Source: Parvibaculum sp. (GTDB taxonomy: Bacteria > Pseudomonadota > Alphaproteobacteria > Parvibaculales > Parvibaculaceae). Taken from it: a DNA stretch of 64,000 bases. Location: assembly GCA_031291615.1 (NCBI GenBank), contig JARLIS010000005.1, forward strand, positions 1-64,000. The letters are read 5' to 3'. How positions within the stretch are numbered: the stretch's first letter is position 1; each line of letters starts with the position of its first letter. This document shows positions 52,903-61,110 of this stretch, piece by piece. Both the position numbers and the translations under genes were made by a program. The notes under the pieces were generated by a model. It searched no databases. It was not told the DNA's origin and saw only the letters and a list, made by a program, of their open reading frames with translations.

Positions 52903-53382
52903 TCAACCGCGCCGCGCCGCTTCGATCGCGGCGACGTCGATCTTCCCCATTGTCATCATGGCCTCGAAAGCGCGCCGGGCCTCCGCGCCGCCCGCGGCCA
53001 TGGCGTCCGTCAGCACGCGCGGCGTGATCTGCCAGCTCACGCCCCAGCGGTCCTTGCACCAGCCGCAGGCGCTTTCACGGCCGCCATTGCCGACGATGGC
53101 GTTCCAGTAGCGGTCCGTCTCCTCCTGATCGTCCGTGGCGATCTGAAAGGAGAAGGCTTCCGTCTGGTGGAAATCGGAACCGCCATTGAGCCCTATGCAG
53201 GGAATGCCGAAGACCGTGAACTCGACCGTAAGCACGTCGCCCGCCTTGCCCGCCGGATAGTCCGCCGGCGCGCGCCGAACGGCCGTCACCCTGCTGTCGG
53301 GGAAGGTCTGCGCATAGAAGCGCGCCGCTTCTTCCGCCTCCTTGTCGAACCACACGCAGATCGTGTTCTTCGGAATCGTCAT
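52903..53382 (-). CDS. VOC-superfamily PhnB-like protein (3-dmu-9_3-mt)
   Basis: This 159-residue member of the glyoxalase/PhnB group begins MTIPKNTICVWFDKEAEEAA. GIPCIGLNGGSDFHQTEAFS and SACGWCKDRWGVSWQITPR are signature blocks. Family names mention a ubiquinone methyltransferase, but most are uncharacterised metal-binding vicinal-oxygen-chelate proteins. Start at ATG 53382 behind CAGGAGACC; an in-frame ATG at 53406 overlaps the control region. It is divergent from a MarR gene with a TTTGATATCAAA palindrome between them and is its likely target. Confidence 0.86.
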   Translation of the reverse strand: MTIPKNTICVWFDKEAEEAARFYAQTFPDSRVTAVRRAPADYPAGKAGDVLTVEFTVFGIPCIGLNGGSDFHQTEAFSFQIATDDQEETDRYWNAIVGNGGRESACGWCKDRWGVSWQITPRVLTDAMAAGGAEARRAFEAMMTMGKIDVAAIEAARRG

Positions 53383-53433
53383 GACGGTCTCCTGATGTGA
53401 GGACATGGCGAGTTGTTGCGCATCCGCAGTTTA

Positions 53434-53445
53434 TTTGATATCAAA
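53434..53445. promoter_or_regulatory. Palindrome TTTGATATCAAA, candidate MarR operator
   Basis: A perfect 12-base inverted repeat lies 6 bases before the MarR start codon, in the short divergent region shared with the VOC/DUF1801 genes. Confidence 0.65.
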
Positions 53446-53450
53446 GTAAT

Positions 53451-53903
53451 ATGCCTTCGACAACCCCAGAGCTCCTGCCCGGCGACGTGGTGTCCCGCAT
53501 TCGGGACAATTGCCTGTGCCTGGCCGCGCAGCGGGCGGCGCGCAAGCTCGCGCGGCGGTTCGATGTTGCCTTGAAGCCCTTCAATCTGACGAACGGCCAA
53601 TTCTCGCTGATGGTGGCGCTGAACCAGTCCGAGCCGCCGCCGATCGGAAGGCTCGCACCGCTTCTCGGCATGGACGCCTCGACGCTGACGGCCGCTGTGA
53701 AGCCGCTTGCCCGGCGCGGCCTGCTGACGGTTGAAACCGACCCCGGCGACCGCCGGTCGCGCCGCCTCAGGATCACGCCCGAAGGCGTTGCGCTCATGCG
53801 TCAGGCGGTGAAAGTCTGGCGCGACACCCATGCCGAAGTGGAAGCAGAGCTCAAACCCGGAACCGTCAAGGCGCTGCGCAAGGGGCTTGCGGCCATCGGA
53901 TAG
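53451..53903 (+). CDS. MarR-family transcriptional regulator
   Basis: This 150-residue winged-helix regulator has FNLTNGQFSLMVALNQSEPP, IGRLAPLLGMDASTLTAAVK as the recognition helix-turn-helix and the wing TVETDPGDRRSRRLRITPEG. Two Cys near the N-terminus (RDNCLCLA) could be redox-active. The palindrome just before the gene should allow autorepression and control of the VOC gene on the other strand. The ligand is unknown. Confidence 0.88.
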   Translation: MPSTTPELLPGDVVSRIRDNCLCLAAQRAARKLARRFDVALKPFNLTNGQFSLMVALNQSEPPPIGRLAPLLGMDASTLTAAVKPLARRGLLTVETDPGDRRSRRLRITPEGVALMRQAVKVWRDTHAEVEAELKPGTVKALRKGLAAIG

Positions 53904-53994
53904 CGGTCGCGGCACGTGCGCCCTCCGCCCGTGGACACTCCCCGCCGCGCCCTGCTAAACCCTTCGGGCGCGACCGCGCCACAAGGGAACAGCC

Positions 53995-54576
53995 ATGCTT
54001 CGCCGCCTTTATGACTGGACGATCGCGCTTTCGTCGCACAGACACGCCCATTGGGCGCTCGCCGCCGTCTCCTTCGCGGAAAGCTCTTTCTTCCCCGTAC
54101 CGCCCGATGTGATGCTGGTGCCGATGACGGTCGCCCGGCCCGACAAGGCCTGGTTCTATGCCGGCGTCTGCACGGTGGCCTCCGTGCTGGGCGGGCTTCT
54201 CGGCTATGCCATCGGCGCACTCCTTTACGACTCCCTCGGCCATTGGCTCATCAGCCTTTACGGCTATGAGCACGGCATAGAGGAGTTCCGCAGGCTCTAT
54301 GCCGAATACGGCGCATGGATCATCCTCATCAAGGGCCTGACGCCCATCCCCTTCAAGATCGTCACCATCGCCTCGGGCTTTGCCGGCTACAGCCTCTTCT
54401 GGTTTGTGATCCTCTCGACGATCACGCGCGGCGCACGCTTCTTCATCGTCGCCGGCATCCTCAACCGCTATGGCGAGCCGCTGAAACTCTTCATCGAGAA
54501 TAATCTCGGCCTGATGGCGGCAGGCTTCGGCGCGCTGATCGTCGCGGGCTTCGTCGTCGCGCGTTACGTCGTCTGA
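53995..54576 (+). CDS. YqaA/DedA-family membrane protein
   Basis: This 193-residue inner membrane protein is of the SNARE-associated/VTT (DedA) superfamily, YqaA type. FAESSFFPVPPDVMLVPMTV is the re-entrant signature with FPVPPD, GLLGYAIGALLYDSLGHWLI the following helix, and IKGLTPIPFKIVTIASGFAG the second re-entrant loop. DedA proteins act in lipid scrambling and envelope homeostasis. Start at ATG 53995; it stands alone before the antiporter gene. Confidence 0.88.
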   Translation: MLRRLYDWTIALSSHRHAHWALAAVSFAESSFFPVPPDVMLVPMTVARPDKAWFYAGVCTVASVLGGLLGYAIGALLYDSLGHWLISLYGYEHGIEEFRRLYAEYGAWIILIKGLTPIPFKIVTIASGFAGYSLFWFVILSTITRGARFFIVAGILNRYGEPLKLFIENNLGLMAAGFGALIVAGFVVARYVV

Positions 54577-54659
54577 ACCGCGCATCGGCAGCGGACAACT
54601 CCATTCCCGCTGTGTAGACTTCGGATCGTTCCGAAACGTCGCACCGCCTATGGAGGCTC

Positions 54660-56363
54660 ATGGATCACGGCACACCGCTCATCGCCACGATTGTCGGCGG
54701 CCTCGCCCTTGCTTTCATTTTCGGCACGATTGCGCAGAGGTTGCGCGTCTCGCCGCTGGTCGGCTATCTGCTGGCGGGCGTTCTCGCCGGACCCTTCACA
54801 CCGGGCTTCGTCGCCGACAAGGAGCTGACACCCGAGCTTGCCGAAATCGGCGTGATCCTGCTGATGTTCGGCGTCGGACTGCATTTCTCGCTGAAAGACC
54901 TCCTCGCGGTCAAAGCCATCGCCATACCCGGCGCCATCGTCCAGATCGCACTGGCGACGCTACTCGGCATGACGCTGGCCTGGGCGCTCGGCTGGTCGGC
55001 GGGCGCGGGCCTCGTCTTCGGCCTCGCTCTCTCCGTCGCCAGTACCGTCGTCCTACTCCGCGCCCTTCAGGAACGCCGCCTCGTCGAAACGGTGCGCGGC
55101 CACATCGCGGTCGGCTGGCTCATCGTCGAGGATCTGGCGATGGTGCTGACGCTGGTGCTGCTGCCGCCGCTCGCGGGGCTATTCACCGGCGGCAACGGCG
55201 CCGAAGGCACACTCGATACTTCCACCGTCGCGATGGCGCTCGTCACGACCCTGGGCAAGGTCGCCGCCTTCGTCGCGCTGATGCTGATTGTCGGCCGCCG
55301 GGTCGTTCCCTGGATCCTGCATTACATCGCGCACACGGGATCGCGCGAACTTTTCCGTCTCGCGGTGCTCGTCATCGCGCTCGGCGTCGCCTTCGGCTCG
55401 GCCATCCTTTTCGGCGTCTCCTTCGCGCTCGGCGCATTCTTCGCGGGCATGATCCTCAGCGAGTCGCCCCTGAGCCAGCGCGCGGCGGAAGAAACCCTGC
55501 CATTGCGCGACGCTTTCGCCGTTCTCTTCTTCGTCTCGGTCGGCATGTTGTTCAACCCGTCGATCCTGCTCGACGATCCCCTCGCCGTCATCGCGACGCT
55601 GCTGATCATCGTGGTCGGCAAGTCGCTCGCGGCCTTCTTCATCGTCCGCGCTTTCGGCCACCCGCTTTCGACCGCGCTCACCATTTCCGCAAGCCTCGCC
55701 CAGATCGGCGAATTCTCCTTCATCCTGGCCACGCTCGGCGTCAGCCTGCATCTGCTGCCCGAACGCGGCCGCGATCTCGTGCTTGCCGGCGCCATCCTCT
55801 CGATCCTGCTCAACCCGCTCATCTTCATCCTGCTCGACCGCCTGAAGCCCTGGCTCGAAAGGCACGATGGCGGCGCGGAAAAAGCCGCAACGCCAGAACC
55901 GGCCGCGAGCCTTCCCAGGACGACGCTCACGAACCATGCCGTCGTCGTCGGCCTCGGCCGCGTCGGCGGGCTTGTCGCCGAAAGGCTGATGCGCGCCCAG
56001 ATTCCCATACTCGCCATCGAGGACAGCAACGATCTGGCCGCAAGGCTCCGCGAAAGGGGTCTCGAAGTCGTCATCGGCAATGCCGCGCGTTCCGAAGTCA
56101 TCGCCGCGACGAACCTTGCTGGCGCACGCTGGCTCTTCGTCGCCATCCCCAACGGCTTCGAGGCCGGTCAGGTCGTCCAGCAGGCCCGCAAGGCCAATCC
56201 CGCCCTCGAAATCGTCGCCCGCGCCCATTCGGATGCCGAAGTCGACTATCTCCGCCGCCACGGCGCGAACGTCATCATCATGGGCGAGCGCGAAATCGCC
56301 CGCGGCATGATCGAGCATGTGCTGGGCGACGATCCGGAAATGCCCGCCCCTATTTCGGCCTGA
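54660..56363 (+). CDS. CPA2-family cation:proton antiporter (YbaL/RosB-like)
   Basis: This 567-residue antiporter has 12 membrane segments to about residue 395. VGYLLAGVLAGPFTPGFVAD and LAEIGVILLMFGVGLHFSLK follow the YbaL pattern. A Rossmann domain begins VVVGLGRVGGLVAERL near 425 and runs through NAARSEVIAATNLAGARWLF. Such proteins exchange K+ or Na+ for protons under nucleotide control. It differs from the KefC-like gene at 3162 in its shorter tail. ATG 54660 lacks a strong ribosome site (GGAGGCTC lies 7 bases upstream). Confidence 0.9.
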   Translation: MDHGTPLIATIVGGLALAFIFGTIAQRLRVSPLVGYLLAGVLAGPFTPGFVADKELTPELAEIGVILLMFGVGLHFSLKDLLAVKAIAIPGAIVQIALATLLGMTLAWALGWSAGAGLVFGLALSVASTVVLLRALQERRLVETVRGHIAVGWLIVEDLAMVLTLVLLPPLAGLFTGGNGAEGTLDTSTVAMALVTTLGKVAAFVALMLIVGRRVVPWILHYIAHTGSRELFRLAVLVIALGVAFGSAILFGVSFALGAFFAGMILSESPLSQRAAEETLPLRDAFAVLFFVSVGMLFNPSILLDDPLAVIATLLIIVVGKSLAAFFIVRAFGHPLSTALTISASLAQIGEFSFILATLGVSLHLLPERGRDLVLAGAILSILLNPLIFILLDRLKPWLERHDGGAEKAATPEPAASLPRTTLTNHAVVVGLGRVGGLVAERLMRAQIPILAIEDSNDLAARLRERGLEVVIGNAARSEVIAATNLAGARWLFVAIPNGFEAGQVVQQARKANPALEIVARAHSDAEVDYLRRHGANVIIMGEREIARGMIEHVLGDDPEMPAPISA

Positions 56364-56430
56364 CCGCGGGGCCGCGCTGCGGCGACAAGCCGCTCGCGCA
56401 AAGCCCCCGCCTCATGCTTCAATGCCGGCC

Positions 56431-56952
56431 ATGTTGAACCGGATTCCGACGGCCTATATTCCCTGGATCGTGCTCGCCGCCAGCGTCGCAACGCTGGGCG
56501 GCGCGTATTTCTTTCAGTATGCGCTGGGCTATGCGCCCTGCCACCTCTGCCTCCAGGAGCGCATTCCCTATGTCTTTGCGATCGGCGCGGCGCTGGTCGC
56601 GGGCGTGCTGGCGCGGGAAGCCAATCTCGGCATCCTGCCGGTCATCTTCATCGGCCTCTGCGCGGCCGCCTTCGCCGTCGGCACGGTTCTTTCGGCCTAT
56701 CATGCGGGCGTCGAATATAAATGGTGGCCGGGCCCGTCGAGCTGCACCGGCGGCGGCCTCGTCGCCAATTCGCTCGAAGCGCTGCAAACGGAATTGCAGA
56801 CGGGCAAGCATCTGCCCCAATGCGACAGCGCGGCCTGGACGCTGTTCGGCATTTCGCTTGCGGGATTCAATTTCCTGATCTCGCTCGCGCTGTTCATCCT
56901 TTCCGCCCAGCCGCTCATCCGCTTCTTCCGCGAAGCGCACGGAGAAGAATGA
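56431..56952 (+). CDS. dsbB: Disulfide bond formation protein DsbB
   Basis: This 173-residue four-helix membrane protein has the first redox pair in APCHLCLQERIPY (Cys37, Cys40). The periplasmic pair lies in SSCTGGG and LPQCDSAAW. It reoxidises DsbA and delivers electrons to ubiquinone. ATG 56431 begins MLNRIPTAYIPW; ATG 56422 is an alternative. Its stop overlaps the COQ7 start (ATGA), which couples a quinone-using enzyme to a quinone-making one. Confidence 0.9.
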   Translation: MLNRIPTAYIPWIVLAASVATLGGAYFFQYALGYAPCHLCLQERIPYVFAIGAALVAGVLAREANLGILPVIFIGLCAAAFAVGTVLSAYHAGVEYKWWPGPSSCTGGGLVANSLEALQTELQTGKHLPQCDSAAWTLFGISLAGFNFLISLALFILSAQPLIRFFREAHGEE

Positions 56953-57530
56953 TGGCCGTGGAAAAGAAGCCCGAGAGCGGAACGACAGGTCAGCCGGGAC
57001 GCGGCCGCGACGCCGCCATCGAGGAGATGCTTCGCGTCGATCATGCGGGCGAATATGGCGCGGTCAGGATTTACGAGGGCCAGCTCGCCGTCTTCAGAAA
57101 CCTGCCGGGCAAGCACGACACCGCCGCCTCGCTCGCCCGCATGGCGAAGGACGAGGAAGTTCATCTCGCCCGCTTCAATGAAATAGTGAATGAGCGCCGC
57201 GTGCGCCCGACGGCGCTGAACCCCGTCTGGCACGTCGCCGGCTTCGCACTCGGCGCCGCGACGGCGCTCATGGGCGAAAAGGCCGCCCATGCCTGCACCG
57301 AAGCGGTGGAAAGCGTGATCGACGAGCATTACGCCGCGCAGGTAAAAAAGCTCGACCGCATGGGCGAGACGGAACTCCGCGACACGATCGAGCAATTCCG
57401 TCTCGAGGAAGTGCAGCACCGCGACGAGGCGGTGGAAAAGGGCGCGAAGGAAGCCCCCGCCTATCCGCTGCTCTCGGGCGCGATCAAGGCCGCCTGCCGT
57501 CTGGCGATCAAGCTGTCGGAAAAGGCCTGA
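56949..57530 (+). CDS. coq7: Demethoxyubiquinone hydroxylase, COQ7 family
   Basis: This 193-residue diiron protein has the metal-binding pattern EEMLRVDHAGEYGAVRIYEG, KDEEVHLARF, TEAVESVIDEHY and LEEVQHRDEA, giving the repeated ExxH motifs of COQ7. It hydroxylates demethoxyubiquinone in the late aerobic step of ubiquinone synthesis at the membrane surface. The amphipathic helix HVAGFALGAATALMGEKAAH is the membrane-binding part. The ATG overlaps the DsbB stop; a second ATG follows directly. No UbiF-type hydroxylase is seen here. Confidence 0.93.
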   Translation: MMAVEKKPESGTTGQPGRGRDAAIEEMLRVDHAGEYGAVRIYEGQLAVFRNLPGKHDTAASLARMAKDEEVHLARFNEIVNERRVRPTALNPVWHVAGFALGAATALMGEKAAHACTEAVESVIDEHYAAQVKKLDRMGETELRDTIEQFRLEEVQHRDEAVEKGAKEAPAYPLLSGAIKAACRLAIKLSEKA

Positions 57531-57571
57531 CCTCCCGCCCGCATACCTTCGTCATGGCCTGACTTGATCTC

Positions 57572-58132
57572 TTACGGCTCCAGCTCGCTGTCCCAGTAGA
57601 GATAATCCTGCCAGCTCTCATGCAGATAGTTCGGCGGAAACAGCCGGCCGTTCTTGTGCAGGTCGCTGACCGTCGGACGATAGGGCTTTTGCAGCGGAAA
57701 CATTTCCGCCTGCTCGGGCATCTTGCCGCCCTTCCGGAGATTGCAGGGCGCGCAGGCGGTGACCACGTTGATCCATGTCGTCTGGCCGCCGCGCGAGCGC
57801 GGGATCACGTGATCGAATGTGAGGTCGTGGCGCTCGCCGCAATACTGGCAGGCGAAGCGGTCGCGCAGAAAAAGATTGAACCGCGTGAAGGCGGGAAAGC
57901 GCGCCGGCTTCACATAGGATTTGAGCGAGACGACGCTCGGCAGCTTCATTTCGAAACTGGGCGAGCGCACGAAGGTCTCGTAGCTCGATACGATGTTCAC
58001 ACGATCGAGGAACACGGCCTTGATGGCGTCCTGCCATGACCAGAGCGAAAGAGGGTAATAGCTGAGCGGCCTGTAATCCGCATTCAGCACCAGCGCCGGA
58101 CAGCTATCCGGATTCGCAAACGATCCGTGCAC
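57572..58132 (-). CDS. HNH endonuclease family protein
   Basis: This 186-residue protein has an HNH/McrA-like nuclease fold. FACQYCGERHDLTFDHVIPR followed by SRGGQTTWINVVTACAPCNL supplies two Cys pairs and the DHVIPRSRGG catalytic His. The N-terminus, CPALVLNADYRPLSYYPLSL, is the conserved lead of a chromosomal group widespread in alphaproteobacteria, not a phage gene. The start is GTG at 58132 behind AGGAGGACAAG. Its biological role is not established. Confidence 0.92.
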   Translation of the reverse strand: MHGSFANPDSCPALVLNADYRPLSYYPLSLWSWQDAIKAVFLDRVNIVSSYETFVRSPSFEMKLPSVVSLKSYVKPARFPAFTRFNLFLRDRFACQYCGERHDLTFDHVIPRSRGGQTTWINVVTACAPCNLRKGGKMPEQAEMFPLQKPYRPTVSDLHKNGRLFPPNYLHESWQDYLYWDSELEP

Positions 58133-58257
58133 CTTGTCCTCCTGAAGAGGTGCGCCTTGCCATCGCCGCCCTCACCGTACTTTCGCAAAGAATACTATAT
58201 CTGGTGCGACGACATTGTGAAGCCACCCCCCTTTGAAACCGCTGCCCGGCGGGGGGT

Positions 58258-58929
58258 TCAGGCGCCCGCGGCGACGCCCGGAACGGCCGCAAAGGCATCC
58301 CGGAGGAAGCGCCCGCCGATCTCGAGCCCGGCCGGGTCTATGCCATGGCCGACGTCATGGCTGACATGCCACTGGACGGCGACCCCGGCATCGCCAAGGG
58401 CCCGGACCGCCTCATGCATCCGCGAAACCGGCAGCATCTCGTCGGCGTCGCCATGCACCATCAGCACGGGCGGGCGGACCTTGATCTCCCCCTTGAGCCG
58501 GTCGGGCCCGGCCAGCGCCCCCGAATATCCGACGATGGCCGCGGGCGCGACGGCGCGGCGAAGCCCCACATGAAGCGACATGATCGTCCCCTGGCTGAAG
58601 CCGACCAGCGCAAGGCGCGAGGCGTCGAGGCCATGGAGCCGAAGCTGTTCGTCGATGAAGCCGTTGAGGACGGGAGCGGCGCTTTCGACGCCCCGCATCA
58701 GCTCGGCCGGGTCGAGCCGCGAGATCGGAAACCACTGATAGCCGAAACCGGCATCGCAGCGCTCCGGCGCATTGGGCGCGATGAAGGCGGCGTCGGGCAG
58801 CAACCGCTGCCAATGCGGCGCAAGACCGATCAGGTCGTTGCCGTCGGCGCCATAGCCGTGACAGAGAATGACGAGTTGCCGCGCGGTGCCGCTCGCCGCC
58901 GGTATCGACGGGCCTGAAATCTTCGCCAT
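58258..58929 (-). CDS. Phospholipase/carboxylesterase (acyl-protein thioesterase-like)
   Basis: This 223-residue alpha/beta hydrolase has the oxyanion loop ILCHGYGADGNDLIGL, Ser112 in ALVGFSQGTIMSL, the acid in MVHGDADEMLP and His in SHDVGHGIDPAG. It belongs to the YpfH/carboxylesterase-thioesterase group. Start at ATG 58929 behind AGGAGA; a longer in-frame upstream reading is Arg-rich and rejected. It is divergent from GluQRS. The likely substrate is a short-chain ester or thioester. Confidence 0.9.
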   Translation of the reverse strand: MAKISGPSIPAASGTARQLVILCHGYGADGNDLIGLAPHWQRLLPDAAFIAPNAPERCDAGFGYQWFPISRLDPAELMRGVESAAPVLNGFIDEQLRLHGLDASRLALVGFSQGTIMSLHVGLRRAVAPAAIVGYSGALAGPDRLKGEIKVRPPVLMVHGDADEMLPVSRMHEAVRALGDAGVAVQWHVSHDVGHGIDPAGLEIGGRFLRDAFAAVPGVAAGA

Positions 58930-58988
58930 GCAGGCGCTCTCCTGAGATATAAGGTCGGTGAAGTTTAGGCCGGTCAGCGGAGCTTTCA

Positions 58989-59885
58989 ATGCCGGATGAG
59001 AGAGGCGAAGTGATCCGCTTCGCGCCGAGCCCCAATGGCTGGCTGCATCTCGGCCACGCCTATTCCGCCCTCTTCGCCTTCGAGACGGCGAAACGCCTCG
59101 GCGGCCGCTTTCTCCTGCGCATCGAGGATATCGATATCGGCCGCTGCCGCCCGGAATACGAGCAGGGCATCTATGACGACCTCGCCTGGCTCGGCGTCGA
59201 GTGGGAGCGCCCGGTGCGCCGCCAGTCCGAACATTTCGCCGACTATGAGCGCGCCCTGAAGCGCCTGCGCGACATGGGCCTCGCCTATCCCTGCTTCGCG
59301 ACCCGCAAGGAAATAACCGATGCGATCGAGGCATCGGGCGTCGGTCTCGCGCGCTGGCCGGTCGATCCCGATGGCGCGCCGCTCTATCCCGGCCTCTACA
59401 AGGACATTCCCCGCGCCGAACTCAATCGCCTGATGTGGGAAGGCCGCACCTATGCCTGGCGTCTCGACATGGAAAAGGCGCTTGCCCGCGCCGAGGAGAT
59501 GAATGGCGGGCCGCTGACATTCGAGGAGACGGGCGAAGGCCCGCGCGGCGAAAAAGGACTGCTCCCCATCGACCCGATGCGCTTCGGCGATGTCGTCATC
59601 GCGCGCAAGGACGTGCCGACAAGCTACCACCTTGCCGTGACCGTCGACGATGCGATCCAGCAGGTGACGATGGTGACGCGCGGACAGGATCTCTTTCCCG
59701 CCACCTATGTTCATCGCGTCTTGCAGGTGCTGCTCGGCCTGCCCGCGCCGCGCTACCGCCACCATGCGCTCATCCGCGACGAGAGCGGACGGCGCCTGTC
59801 GAAAAGCGCGAAGGACATGGGCCTGCGGGAACTGCGGGCGCAAGGCCTCGCGCCGGCGGACATCCGGCGCATGATCGGTCTCTAG
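58989..59885 (+). CDS. gluQ: Glutamyl-Q tRNA(Asp) synthetase
   Basis: This 298-residue paralogue of the GluRS catalytic core lacks the anticodon domain. IRFAPSPNGWLHLGHAYSAL carries HLGH (HIGH motif), FLLRIEDIDIGRCRPEYEQG follows, and RLSKSAKD is the KMSKS motif. It charges glutamate onto queuosine in the wobble position of tRNA-Asp. The ending LRAQGLAPADIRRMIGL is typical. ATG 58989 begins MPDERGEVIRF. One of two conserved Cys of the zinc-type site may be missing. Confidence 0.92.
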   Translation: MPDERGEVIRFAPSPNGWLHLGHAYSALFAFETAKRLGGRFLLRIEDIDIGRCRPEYEQGIYDDLAWLGVEWERPVRRQSEHFADYERALKRLRDMGLAYPCFATRKEITDAIEASGVGLARWPVDPDGAPLYPGLYKDIPRAELNRLMWEGRTYAWRLDMEKALARAEEMNGGPLTFEETGEGPRGEKGLLPIDPMRFGDVVIARKDVPTSYHLAVTVDDAIQQVTMVTRGQDLFPATYVHRVLQVLLGLPAPRYRHHALIRDESGRRLSKSAKDMGLRELRAQGLAPADIRRMIGL

Positions 59886-59934
59886 CGCCGCCGCCTCTGG
59901 CCTGCTTCCTGCTTCATTCCAACCGATGACGGAA

Positions 59935-59957
59935 TTGCGTCCCGAACGGGGACGCAA
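59935..59957. promoter_or_regulatory. Palindrome TTGCGTCCC-GAACG-GGGACGCAA
   Basis: Perfect 9-bp arms around a 5-base spacer lie 25 bases before the acyltransferase start. It is not followed by a T run directly, so it may be an operator or a terminator for gluQ. Confidence 0.5.
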
Positions 59958-59982
59958 ACCCGCGTCCTTTTGAGGTTGGTTA

Positions 59983-61008
59983 ATGACTGCGACGAAGCCG
60001 CGCGTGAACTGGGTCGATGCCGTGAAGGGTCTCACGATCATTCTGGTCGTGATGAAGCACGCAACCTATGGCGACTACGTGGCGCTGCATTCGATGCCCT
60101 TTTTCTTCAACTACCTCTGCGAATTCACGATCCCCTTCCGCATGCCGCTCTTTTTTCTCGTCGCCGGGCTCTTTGCCGAGAAGGCGCTGAGAAGCGAGCG
60201 GCGCGACTTCATCGACAGCAAGATCCTGCACTTCGCCTATTTCTATCTGCTCTGGTCGCTGATCCAGATCGGCATCAAATTCGCGCTGCCGGGCGAAGGC
60301 GCATGGACGATCACCTGGAAGGATTTCGCGCTCATTCCGCTGGAGCCCTTCGGCCTTCTCTGGTTCATCTATGCGCTGGCGATCTTCTTCGTGACGATGC
60401 GCCTTGCGCGCGATCTGCCGAAGGTTGCCGTCGTCGCCTTCGCCCTCGCGCTCTACCTCGCCAAAATCAATACGGGCTGGACCCTGCCCGATGAATTCGC
60501 GCGGCGCTTCATCTTTTTCGTGTCCGGCGTCTACGCATCGCCCTTCATCTTCCGCATGGCGAGCTGGGCAATCGCCGATATGGGCCGCGGCCTCGCAATC
60601 GGCATTCTGCTGTTCGCGGGCGTCGGCCTCATCGTCTTCAATGGCCTTGGCGATATTCGTGGTCTCGAACTGCTGACGGGCTTCATGGGCGCGGCGGGCA
60701 CGATCATGCTCGTCGCAATCCTCGCCGCGCGCGGATGGGCAAGACCCCTTACCTATGTCGGCGCGCGCTCGCTTTACGTTTTCCTCGCCTTCTTCCTGCC
60801 CATGGCGGCGACGCGCATCGCGCTGGTGCGCCTCGGCTTCGAGAATGGCGACGCCGTGACGCTGATCGTGCTCGCCATGGCGATTGCCATGCCGCTTCTT
60901 GCTTTCCGCATTCTGGAGCACTCGCCTCTGTCTTTCCTCTTCGTCCGGCCGCAAGCCTTCCGCCTGCATGCGACGCGGCGCAACGCGGAAGCGACCGCCT
61001 CCGCCTGA
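59983..61008 (+). CDS. Acyltransferase-3 family membrane protein (1)
   Basis: This 341-residue protein has about 10 membrane helices. It begins RVNWVDAVKGLTIILVVMKH with the active-site His of acyltransferase-3 enzymes; IPFRMPLFFLVAGLFAEKAL contains the RMPLFF block. YVGARSLYVFLAFFLPMAAT lies near the C-terminus. Family members O-acylate sugars, exopolysaccharide or antibiotics using acyl-CoA. A paralogue lies 100 bases downstream. The acceptor is unknown. Confidence 0.88.
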   Translation: MTATKPRVNWVDAVKGLTIILVVMKHATYGDYVALHSMPFFFNYLCEFTIPFRMPLFFLVAGLFAEKALRSERRDFIDSKILHFAYFYLLWSLIQIGIKFALPGEGAWTITWKDFALIPLEPFGLLWFIYALAIFFVTMRLARDLPKVAVVAFALALYLAKINTGWTLPDEFARRFIFFVSGVYASPFIFRMASWAIADMGRGLAIGILLFAGVGLIVFNGLGDIRGLELLTGFMGAAGTIMLVAILAARGWARPLTYVGARSLYVFLAFFLPMAATRIALVRLGFENGDAVTLIVLAMAIAMPLLAFRILEHSPLSFLFVRPQAFRLHATRRNAEATASA

Positions 61009-61054
61009 CATGGAGCCGCTGGCCCGAAACCTGCTCGGTCATTTGCAAACAGGC

Positions 61055-61076
61055 GGAACGCGTTCCTTTTGGAACG
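61055..61076. promoter_or_regulatory. Overlapping palindromes upstream of acyltransferase 2
   Basis: GGAACGCGTTCC (61055-61066) and CGTTCC-TTTT-GGAACG (61061-61076) share the CGTTCC arm, so the region can pair in two ways. The surroundings resemble the CGCGTCCTTTTGAGG stretch before acyltransferase 1. Confidence 0.45.
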
Positions 61077-61110
61077 GTTGCCGCTCCATTCCGAGCCAGA
61101 GAGCCCCCCT

